NCBI GenBank assembly: GCA_029244465.1
Contig: JAQWQN010000046.1
Coordinates: 1 to 8,912 of the forward strand
Direction of reading: 5' to 3'
DNA from: Pseudomonadales bacterium
Lineage (GTDB): Bacteria; Pseudomonadota; Gammaproteobacteria; Pseudomonadales; Azotimanducaceae
DNA length: 8,912 nt
Translations under genes and position numbers: made by a program
In this document: piece by piece, positions 1 through 6,737 of the stretch
How positions within the stretch are numbered: the first letter of the stretch is position 1
How the letters are laid out: each line of letters starts with the position of its first letter
The notes under the pieces: generated by a model
What the model was told of the DNA's origin: nothing
Databases searched by the model: none
The model's input: the letters and a program-made list of their open reading frames with translations, nothing else

Positions 1-1
1 A

Positions 2-133
2 ATTAATAGTCTAGACGGACGCACCATCGGTACGGGTAGAAGAGGCGCCATCACAGAACGGCTGCAAACCGCCTATTTTGATCAGGTGCGCGGTCAGCGA
101 AACAGTTTTCCTGAGTGGCACACGCAGGTCTAA
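2..133 (+). CDS. ilvE: Branched-chain amino acid aminotransferase, C-terminal end only (partial)
   Basis: This is the last 43 codons of a gene that begins before the window; the frame opens at base 2 and ends at TAA 131-133. The visible tail contains LDGRTIGTGRRGAIT and then TAYFDQVRGQ. It matches the usual end of IlvE, where a DGRxIGxGxxGPIT segment precedes a helix ending in a YFDxVxG-type motif. IlvE is a PLP-dependent class IV transaminase that exchanges the amino group of valine, leucine or isoleucine with 2-oxoglutarate. The PLP lysine is outside the window, so the call rests on the C-terminal signature and on context: ilvE directly precedes waaF in Pseudomonas and relatives. Its last 19 bases overlap the proposed waaF start, which suggests co-transcription of an amino-acid gene with the LPS genes. 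Confidence 0.85.
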   Translation: MNSLDGRTIGTGRRGAITERLQTAYFDQVRGQRNSFPEWHTQV

Positions 134-1116
134 AAAAAGCAGTAATTGTCGGGCCAGCCTGGGTCGGCGACATGGTTATGTCGCATGCGTTGGTACAATT
201 GTTAACTGCTAAATACCACGAAATCTATATGGTCGCGCCACCAGCTACTGTGCCGGTGGCGGAGAGAATGCCCGGGATTCGGCGTGTGCTCGCCGTCGAC
301 CTTCCTCATGGACAGTTGGGTTTGAGTAAGCGGTGGCAGATGGCTCGCTTGCTTAAGAGCTTGGATTTTGACGCTGCGTATGTTCTACCGAACAGTTGGA
401 AATCCGCGCTTTTCACCGCATTTGCGAACATTCCTGAACGAATTGGCTGGCATGGTGAGGCGCGCTACGGATTGCTGAACCGCCGGTTGCGTGACGTTAG
501 CGACTATCCGCTCATGATCGAGCGCTTTATGGCGCTCGCTGATCCAGCCGGAAACTTAATCGACCAACCTTATCCTTTGCCGAGACTAACGGTGGATGAA
601 GAGAATCAGCGTAATTGCCTAAAACGATTCGATTTGGACCCAGTCCGGGTGGTGGCTCTTTGTCCTGGTGCCGAATTCGGTGCGGCTAAAAAATGGCCTG
701 TGGAACACTATGCCAAGCTTGCACAATCGTTGCTAGAAGGAGGCAGTCAGGTATGGTTGCTGGGTTCTCCAGGGGACGCAGAGGATTGCGCGCGAATTAC
801 TGAGCTTACGCCGAAGGTTGTCAATCTCGCCGGGAAAACCTCGTTGCTGGATGCAATAGATCTGCTTGCAGTCTGCTCGCGTGTTGTTTGTAATGATTCG
901 GGGTTGATGCATGTGGCCTGCGCGCTTGGCGTCGCTACGATCGGAATATTCGGGTCGACTTCACCGAGCTTCACCCCGCCTTTGGGAGAGGCTGCCCAAG
1001 TCGTCGAACTCAATATGGGATGTCGTCCGTGTTTTCAACGGGAGTGCCCTCTCAAGCATCGACGTTGTCTTAACGATCTATCGCCTGAGCGCGTGCTAGA
1101 TCGGATCGGTTCCTAA
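115..1116 (+). CDS. waaF: ADP-heptose:LPS heptosyltransferase II
   Basis: This glycosyltransferase family 9 (GT-B) enzyme adds the second L-glycero-D-manno-heptose to HepI of the inner core on the cytoplasmic face of the inner membrane. At 333 residues it is close to the usual length of about 350. The N-terminal acceptor-side motif GPAWVGDMVMS is at residues 13-23, with D19 at the position of the family's catalytic aspartate. The donor-domain motifs are CPGAEFGAAKKWP (183-195) and NDSGLMHVACALGV (260-273), followed by the C-terminal cysteine cluster C303-x2-C306-x4-C311-x6-C318 typical of WaaF. The start is the weak point. GTG at 115 adds only a few residues before the conserved core and is the only plausible initiation codon ahead of the motif, but I see no good Shine-Dalgarno, so translation may be coupled to ilvE, which it overlaps by 19 bases. 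waaC follows after 8 bases. Confidence 0.95.
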   Translation: MAHAGLKKAVIVGPAWVGDMVMSHALVQLLTAKYHEIYMVAPPATVPVAERMPGIRRVLAVDLPHGQLGLSKRWQMARLLKSLDFDAAYVLPNSWKSALFTAFANIPERIGWHGEARYGLLNRRLRDVSDYPLMIERFMALADPAGNLIDQPYPLPRLTVDEENQRNCLKRFDLDPVRVVALCPGAEFGAAKKWPVEHYAKLAQSLLEGGSQVWLLGSPGDAEDCARITELTPKVVNLAGKTSLLDAIDLLAVCSRVVCNDSGLMHVACALGVATIGIFGSTSPSFTPPLGEAAQVVELNMGCRPCFQRECPLKHRRCLNDLSPERVLDRIGS

Positions 1117-1124
1117 CGGTCACA

Positions 1125-2135
1125 ATGCCCAAAAAATCAGTTCTTCTCGTTAAAACTTCTTCCTTGGGCGATGTTGTTCATGCCCTACCAGCGGTCAATG
1201 ACGCCATTAATGAAGGTTTTAACGTTGATTGGGTCGTTGAAGAATCGTTTGCCGACATCGCGCGCCAACATCCAGGCGTTGGCAAAGTCATTCCGGTTGC
1301 TTGGCGGCGATGGCGCAAAAGTCTTTCTGCCAATCGTGAGGAGGTGCGAGGCTTTTTCAAACGGTTGCGCGAATCAAACTATGACCAGGTGATCGATTCT
1401 CAAGGCCTAATCAAAAGCGCTGTGATTGCCGCCTGTGCGCGCGGACCGAAAGCCGGGTTTTCCCACACCTCAGCACGAGAGCCATGGAGCGCTTTTTTCT
1501 ACGCAGAGCGTTATCAGGTCAAGAAAGAGGGGCACGCAATTGATCGTCAGCGTGAACTAGTCAGCGCTGTACTTGGCTATGAGTGCTTGGGCGATTGGCG
1601 GTCGGGGATAGAACGAGCACCGACAACGGGCAATCAGGTGTTCTTGCTACATGGCACCACCTGGACCACCAAGCACTGGCCGGAAGCGATGTGGATAGAT
1701 CTGGTGCAGAAGCTTGTTCGGGATGGAATGAGACCGTTAGTGACTTGGGGGGATGAAGCAGAAAAAGTTAGAGCGGAGCGTCTCGTTGCAGTGGGTGCGA
1801 AGATGATCGATAGACGCCCTTTGGATGAACTCATCGAGATTCTCGCCGTCAGCGCCCTAGTCGTAACAGTAGATTCTGGACTTGGGCATCTTGCGGCAGC
1901 TTTGGGTGTGCCAACAACTGGATTGTATGGCGCAACCAGCGGTAATTTAACGGGATGTCGGGGCGTTAGGGCGAATTTTCTCCAAGGCGATACAAAGTGT
2001 TCACCCTGCGTGAGTAAAAGATGCACTCGGTATGTCGGTCCAGAGTTGGTTTGGCAGTCCGTCGCGGTCGAACCACCCTGCTTTGCTTCGCTTACGCCTG
2101 AAGCGGTTTTACGACGCAGCAGCGAGTTGCAGTGA
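1125..2135 (+). CDS. waaC: ADP-heptose:LPS heptosyltransferase I
   Basis: This family 9 glycosyltransferase transfers the first heptose from ADP-heptose to Kdo2-lipid A. At 336 residues it is slightly longer than E. coli WaaC (about 320). The start at ATG 1125 is well placed: the diagnostic motif VKTSSLGDVVHALPAV follows at residues 9-24, with D16 aligned to E. coli catalytic D13. HGTTWTTKHWPEAMW (176-190) carries K183 at the family's conserved donor-phosphate lysine. VDSGLGHLAAALGVP (249-263) forms the nucleotide-binding helix start. The C-terminus carries the cysteines C292-x2-C295-x4-C300 and C319. The TGA stop (2133-2135) shares its A with the ATG of the next gene. The paired waaF-waaC order and the HepI-specific TSSLGD motif distinguish this gene from waaF. 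WaaQ (HepIII transferase) is the main alternative and fits less well. Confidence 0.95.
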   Translation: MPKKSVLLVKTSSLGDVVHALPAVNDAINEGFNVDWVVEESFADIARQHPGVGKVIPVAWRRWRKSLSANREEVRGFFKRLRESNYDQVIDSQGLIKSAVIAACARGPKAGFSHTSAREPWSAFFYAERYQVKKEGHAIDRQRELVSAVLGYECLGDWRSGIERAPTTGNQVFLLHGTTWTTKHWPEAMWIDLVQKLVRDGMRPLVTWGDEAEKVRAERLVAVGAKMIDRRPLDELIEILAVSALVVTVDSGLGHLAAALGVPTTGLYGATSGNLTGCRGVRANFLQGDTKCSPCVSKRCTRYVGPELVWQSVAVEPPCFASLTPEAVLRRSSELQ

Positions 2136-4405
2136 TGAAATTTGCTTTTGTCATTTTTAAGTACTTCCCATACGGGGGGATACAGCGGGATATGATGAAA
2201 CTTTTACGCGAGTCCCAACGTCGAGGACATTCGGTAAAAGTATTCACTTTGAGGTGGCAGGGACCTATCACGGATGATGTTGATTTCCTTGAGCTGCCCA
2301 TCGTCGGATTTAATCGACATACACAGTACGATAACTTTGCGCGAAATGTTTTGCACGAAGTCCGCGCTGGGGGTTTTGACTTGGTCGTTGGCTTTAATAA
2401 GATAGCGGGCTTAGACGTGTACTATGCGGGGGACTCCTGCTACATCGAGAAAGCGCACACACAACGAGCCTCGTGGTACCGCTTGTTACCGAGATTCAAG
2501 CGTTTCTATGAAGCAGAAAAGGCGGTCTTCGGGGCTGCTCATGACACCGAAATACTGATGATATCGAATCTGGAAGTGCCTCGATATCATCATTACTATC
2601 GAACGCCGGTGGGGCGTTTTCATGCGCTGCCTCCTGGGATTGAGCGTGACCGGATCGCGCCAGATAATCGGCAAGAGATTAGACGCGAGATGCGCGGGGA
2701 GCTCGGTCGAGCTGAAGACGACTTGGTCTTGCTCTTCGTTGGGTCTGGTTTTAAGAAAAAGGGCTTGGATCGTGTTCTGATTGCGGTCGCCTCGCTGCCA
2801 AGAGAGATACGCGATAGAACCCACCTCTACGTTATAGGTCGTGATAAGGCTGAGGGCTTTGAGCGCATGGCAATGCGGTTGGGTATTTCCGGTCTGATAA
2901 CGTTCTTCGCTGAAGGTCGGGAAGATGTTCCGCGATTCTTTTTTGCAGCCGATGCGTTGTTGCATCCAGCATATGATGAGACGGCGGGGATGGTCATTAT
3001 CGAATCGATGCTTGCTGGATTGCCGGCTTTGACGACAAAAAACTGCGGCTACGCTCGGTACATGATCGAGCATGACACCGGCATTGTCCTTACAAACCCG
3101 ACGCAAGACGAAGTCAATAATGGACTCGTTTGCTTGCTGACCTCTGACCAGCGCGAAGCTTGGTCGTTGCGAGGAATGGCTGCGAAAGAGGATCCCGCTC
3201 TGTTTCGTCTGGTGCCAGAAGCGATCGATTATCTGGAAGTATTCGCCAAGGGCCGCAAACCACTTCTGGTGTTTTCCCTATTTCGCTATTTCGAGTATGG
3301 CGGCTTGCAACGCGACTTCCTAAAGATAGCTATGGCCTGCCGGGACGCGGGGTATGAGATATACGTCTACTGTCTTGCGTGGATAGGCGAGATACCAGAA
3401 GGCTTTCGGGTGGAATCAGTGCCTGTGCAGGGTGTCGTAAATCATGGGCGTTACCAGCAGTTCGGCGAATACGTATCCGCGGCCGCGCGTTGGCGGAGGC
3501 CTGTTGCGCACATCGGGTTCAACAAAATTCCGGGTCTCGATATCTACTATGCGGCGGATAGTTGTTTCGAGCATAAAGCTCAAACAATGCGCACCGTTTT
3601 GTACCGATGGACAAAGCGCTACAAGCAAATGGCGGGATACGAACGGGCGGTATTCAGTAAGGAGAGTGACACAGAGATTCTTCTGATCACCGGCACCCAA
3701 AAGGAGCAGTTCCAGCATTATTACGACACCCCAGCAGAGCGGTTTCACCTGCTGCCACCGGGGGTCAGCCGAGATCGAGCACGAGGCCCAGACGCGGCTA
3801 GTCAGCGACAGCGCGTTCGCACTGAGTTGCGGTTAGCTGGGGATGACTTCCTCCTCTTACTGGTTGGCAGCGGTTTCATTACTAAGGGATTGGATAGAGC
3901 ACTACTTGCGCTTGCCTCTCTGCCTGAAGCGATGCGGAAGCGCGCTCGTTTCTTGGTGATCGGTCAAGACAACCCCCAAGCCTTTCTGCGGCAGGCGCGC
4001 AAACTTGGAATCGATGAACAATTGACCATCGAAAAAGGGCGAACGGATATTCCAGATATCTTGCAGGCGGCGGACTTGATGATCCATCCGGCTTATATGG
4101 AAAGTGGCGGACTGGTCCTGATCGAAGCGATTATCGCTGGATTGCCTGTTGTGGCGACGTCTGTATGTGGCTTTGCTCATTACATTGAAGACGCTGATGC
4201 GGGCTTAGTGATCGGTGAGCCATTTGACCAAGAGGGCCTAAATGCAGCTGTTTCTAGGGCGCTTTTAGACGGAGCTTGTCGTGCAGCCTGGTCGTCGAAC
4301 GGCGTGGCTTTTGGCCAAACCAACGACCAACTTTTTGAGATGCCGGCCAACGCTCTCGCTGTTATCACAGAGTATTCTGACAGACGAAGGGCCAGCTCCG
4401 CGTGA
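2135..4405 (+). CDS. waaG: Tandem-fused WaaG-type family 4 glycosyltransferase (two complete copies)
   Basis: This single uninterrupted 756-residue protein contains two full WaaG-like GT4 (GT-B) enzymes, roughly residues 1-372 and 376-756. E. coli WaaG is 374 residues and transfers glucose from UDP-glucose to HepII; in Pseudomonas the first outer-core sugar is galactosamine. Paired motifs lie exactly or almost 375 residues apart: YFPYGGIQRD (10-19) and YFEYGGLQRD (385-394); GFNK..GLD..YYAGDSC (86-102) and its YYAADSC counterpart (461-477); LPPG (165-168 and 540-543); GSGFKKKGLDR (203-213) and GSGFITKGLDR (578-588); the EX7E pair E282/E290 and E656/E664. Both halves therefore look catalytic. 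I chose ATG 2135, which overlaps the waaC stop as TGATG; an in-frame GTG at 2132 would add one residue. No ATG lies at the junction, so this is a real fusion rather than two cistrons. The sugars transferred are not known. The downstream kinase gene overlaps by 4 bases. Confidence 0.93.
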   Translation: MKFAFVIFKYFPYGGIQRDMMKLLRESQRRGHSVKVFTLRWQGPITDDVDFLELPIVGFNRHTQYDNFARNVLHEVRAGGFDLVVGFNKIAGLDVYYAGDSCYIEKAHTQRASWYRLLPRFKRFYEAEKAVFGAAHDTEILMISNLEVPRYHHYYRTPVGRFHALPPGIERDRIAPDNRQEIRREMRGELGRAEDDLVLLFVGSGFKKKGLDRVLIAVASLPREIRDRTHLYVIGRDKAEGFERMAMRLGISGLITFFAEGREDVPRFFFAADALLHPAYDETAGMVIIESMLAGLPALTTKNCGYARYMIEHDTGIVLTNPTQDEVNNGLVCLLTSDQREAWSLRGMAAKEDPALFRLVPEAIDYLEVFAKGRKPLLVFSLFRYFEYGGLQRDFLKIAMACRDAGYEIYVYCLAWIGEIPEGFRVESVPVQGVVNHGRYQQFGEYVSAAARWRRPVAHIGFNKIPGLDIYYAADSCFEHKAQTMRTVLYRWTKRYKQMAGYERAVFSKESDTEILLITGTQKEQFQHYYDTPAERFHLLPPGVSRDRARGPDAASQRQRVRTELRLAGDDFLLLLVGSGFITKGLDRALLALASLPEAMRKRARFLVIGQDNPQAFLRQARKLGIDEQLTIEKGRTDIPDILQAADLMIHPAYMESGGLVLIEAIIAGLPVVATSVCGFAHYIEDADAGLVIGEPFDQEGLNAAVSRALLDGACRAAWSSNGVAFGQTNDQLFEMPANALAVITEYSDRRRASSA

Positions 4406-5229
4406 CGGTTTTTCTTCGCGAAGAGGTGTCTAAAATTTGGTCTAAGGCGGAGGCGCTAGACCGCGCGTTCGCGCTTGAAGGAGAGGTCTACCGTGATGTA
4501 GCTAGACGCAAGACCATGCGAGTGGAACTTGGTCAACGGATCTATTTTGTAAAACTCCACGATGGCGTCGGTTGGTTTGAAGTAATCAAAAACTGGTTGC
4601 AGCTGAAGCGTCCGGTGTTGGGTGCAGAAAATGAGTACGAAGCCTGCCGGGACCTTGCGGAGGTAGGCATTCGAGCGCCACTTGCAGCTGCGTTCGCCAC
4701 GGACGACGGTGCATTTGCATCTCGGCGATCGTTTATTCTCTGCGATGAGCTGAAGGATCATACGAGTCTTGAAGATGTCGTTGCGCCTTGGTTCGAAAAC
4801 AAACCCGCGCCGCTTACCCGCCTGCGCATGTTGGCCGCTGTGGCAGAGTTTGCGCGTCATTTCCATGCCCGCGGTTTCATACACCGAGACTTTTACATCT
4901 GTCATTTGTTAGCTGAGGGTCAGGCGTTAGCCAATAATGAGTTTGATCTTGCGGTGCTTGATTTGCACAGAGCCCGGCGTTTTGACGTTGTGCCAGACCG
5001 CTGGCTGCGCAGGGATCTTGCGGCACTTCTGTTCTCAACTTTAGATCTTGGCTATTCGCGGCGCGACTGGCTGCGTTTTATTCGGCTCTATGCTGCTAGG
5101 CCTTTACGCGAAGAACTCCATGAGCGGGGTCATTTTTGGCTCAGTGTGAAGCGGCGCGCCGATAAGTTGTACCGAGAGGGGATTAGGAAAGATCTTGTGA
5201 AAGGGCTCTACAACGGAGACGTAAATTGA
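4402..5229 (+). CDS. waaP: Lipopolysaccharide core heptose(I) kinase
   Basis: WaaP (RfaP) phosphorylates heptose I of the inner core using ATP. It works in the cytoplasm and has a fold like eukaryotic protein kinases. The 275-residue length matches the family (about 265). Visible features are RIYFVKLHDGVGW (46-58) with the ATP-binding K51, ILCDEL (112-117) at the hinge, HRDFYICH (161-168) with catalytic D163, and the metal-binding D187 in LDLHRA (186-191). The region KRPVLGAENEYEA (69-81) is also characteristic. Well-studied WaaP proteins have cysteine where this one has F164 (HRDCYICH). The start is GTG 4402, overlapping the previous stop as GTGA; the protein then begins directly with the family's N-terminal segment. 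In P. aeruginosa WaaP is needed for transport of core-LPS and for viability; that this gene is essential here is inference only. Confidence 0.93.
   Translation: MTVFLREEVSKIWSKAEALDRAFALEGEVYRDVARRKTMRVELGQRIYFVKLHDGVGWFEVIKNWLQLKRPVLGAENEYEACRDLAEVGIRAPLAAAFATDDGAFASRRSFILCDELKDHTSLEDVVAPWFENKPAPLTRLRMLAAVAEFARHFHARGFIHRDFYICHLLAEGQALANNEFDLAVLDLHRARRFDVVPDRWLRRDLAALLFSTLDLGYSRRDWLRFIRLYAARPLREELHERGHFWLSVKRRADKLYREGIRKDLVKGLYNGDVN
5215..5218 (+). promoter_or_regulatory. Shine-Dalgarno supporting the TTG start at 5226
   Basis: A GGAG sits 7 bases before TTG 5226, inside the last codons of waaP. This is the best-placed ribosome binding site seen at any start in the operon and is the main reason to accept an unusual TTG initiation codon. 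The alternative ATG at 5262 has only a loose purine run (AGAGAAAG) upstream. Confidence 0.5.
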
Positions 5230-6629
5230 GATTTACGACCACCGGTCTAGAGAAAGCGGCTATGAACCTGTGTCCGCCCTTTCAAATAGAGGTCCAGCTG
5301 GATCCGGATAAGGACTTGGGTAAGGGCAGGCCCTTGACGCTTGAATTTCAGCAAGTGGCTCGAGTACTGCCCGGTCGACGGGTATCTGGAATTGGCCATT
5401 GCGGCGGACGGACCGTGTTTGCCAAAATATTTTATGGTCGGCAAGCGCGCCGATACTGGAAAAGAGAGCTCACCGGTGCCGCATTGATGGCGCGTTCTGA
5501 AGCGTCCTCGCCGCCCCTGATTGGACAGGGTACTACGGTAGATGCTGGTGGCTATGTCGCGCTGTATAAGGCTCTGCCGGGCGCCGTTGGATTGTCTCAT
5601 AACGATCACGAAGAGATCGTCGCCGCACTGCGCTGTTTGGCCCGCCTGCACGATACCAATCTTGTCCAATCCGATCCGCACCTGAACAACTTCGTGAGAT
5701 CAGACGGGGTGGTGTACGCCGTAGACGCAGATAGTTTGAGACGCGCGCCACAGGTCCGACGCCATTTAAACAACTTAGCGGTCCTGCTTGCGCAAAGAAC
5801 GCCGGAATTCGACCACGAGATCGCGGAGCTTTGGGCAATCTATGCTCAGGAGCGTGGCGAATACGTCGCGCGTATGGGCTCACCGGAGCAGTTGCTCAAG
5901 CTGACTCGTCGGGAACGGCAATTGCGAGTGCGCCGTTATCTAAAGAAGACGCAACGGGAGTGTACTGAGTTTGTACAACGGCGAAAATTTACACGAGATT
6001 TTCTGTGTGACCGGGGTCATTGGCCAAGCTTACAAAAATTTATGGCGTTTCCTGAAGAGTTTATGACTTCCGGAGCCCCCTTGAAGCTGGGCAATAGTGC
6101 GACCGTTGTGCGGTGCGTCATTGACGGTAACGCCTATGTCATCAAACGCTATAACATCAAAAATCTTGCGCATCGGGTAAAGCGTTGGATAAAACGTCGT
6201 GCGCGCAACGCGTGGATGAATGGCCATCGCTTGGACTTTCTTGGCATTGATACTGCAAAACCAGTTGCGCTGCTAGAACAAAAGTGGGGGTGGTTTGCGG
6301 GCGTTGCTTATCTTGTCATGCCGGATTGCGGGGAACGCGATCTTGTCCATACGTTGGCGCATGCGCCTGAACGTTTGGATGAGCTTGCGCCAAAGACGGT
6401 CGCTTTGTTAACCAAGCTACGCCAGGCGGGGCTTGAGCATGGAGATCTCAAGGCCACAAACTTAATGGTCAGTGACGATGCAGTGTTGTTGATTGACTAC
6501 GATGCGGTAAGAGAAGGAGACCCTGCAGGGGATGTCGTTCGTTTTCTAGAAAATTGGGTAGACGATCCGGAGCTGTTAGAGGCGTGGCATTGCTATTTTG
6601 GCACAAAGACTACTGAGCGAGGTTCGTAG
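5226..6629 (+). CDS. Two-domain LPS-kinase-like protein (WapQ/PA5006-like), substrate unknown
   Basis: This 467-residue protein has two kinase-like (WaaP/InaA/Kdo-kinase type) modules. In the N-module K67 in VFAKIFYG is the likely ATP lysine, QSDPHLNNF (148-156) is the catalytic loop with D150 and N154/N155, and VDADS (166-170) is the metal-binding segment. In the C-module K307 lies in YVIKRYN, HGDLKATNLM (405-414) is the catalytic loop with D407 and N412, and LIDYDA (422-427) carries metal-binding D424. A basic stretch (about 312-327) could meet phosphate or membrane. Position after waaP fits the Pseudomonas core locus, where a long kinase-like gene is also found; phosphorylation of an LPS sugar is therefore likely but unproven. 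The start is TTG 5226, overlapping the waaP stop as TTGA, with GGAG upstream; ATG 5262 would remove 12 residues. It is the last gene of the operon. Confidence 0.82.
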   Translation: MRFTTTGLEKAAMNLCPPFQIEVQLDPDKDLGKGRPLTLEFQQVARVLPGRRVSGIGHCGGRTVFAKIFYGRQARRYWKRELTGAALMARSEASSPPLIGQGTTVDAGGYVALYKALPGAVGLSHNDHEEIVAALRCLARLHDTNLVQSDPHLNNFVRSDGVVYAVDADSLRRAPQVRRHLNNLAVLLAQRTPEFDHEIAELWAIYAQERGEYVARMGSPEQLLKLTRRERQLRVRRYLKKTQRECTEFVQRRKFTRDFLCDRGHWPSLQKFMAFPEEFMTSGAPLKLGNSATVVRCVIDGNAYVIKRYNIKNLAHRVKRWIKRRARNAWMNGHRLDFLGIDTAKPVALLEQKWGWFAGVAYLVMPDCGERDLVHTLAHAPERLDELAPKTVALLTKLRQAGLEHGDLKATNLMVSDDAVLLIDYDAVREGDPAGDVVRFLENWVDDPELLEAWHCYFGTKTTERGS

Positions 6630-6737
6630 TCAAAGCGTGGGCTGAAGTGTTGCTTTAGTCTGAAGCAAAGGGCAAGAGGTCAGACAGTACTGGCGTTGTC
6701 CGGAGCAAGCGACTGCAGTTAGAACATTGCTTGGGTG

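Noticed and set aside
2486..3106. 206-codon open frame on the minus strand
   Set aside because: It is fully antisense to the first WaaG copy, shows no family motif and is rich in improbable residue runs. It is a shadow of the strong coding frame.
3245..3280. Possible separate start for the second WaaG copy
   Set aside because: There is no ATG and no stop near the junction. A GTG at the copy boundary lacks a clear ribosome binding site, so one fused protein is the simpler reading.
3642..3656. GGCGGTA resembling the ops element of LPS operons
   Set aside because: Only part of the element matches, and it lies deep inside the coding region of the second WaaG copy.
5247..5883. Two open frames of 116 and 144 codons on the minus strand
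   Set aside because: Both are antisense to the two-domain kinase and have composition typical of shadow frames.
6650..6685. Inverted repeats TTGCTT/AAGCAA and GTCTGA/TCAGAC in the convergent gap
   Set aside because: Stems are only 6 bp and no U-run follows on either strand, so I do not call them a terminator or an RNA gene.
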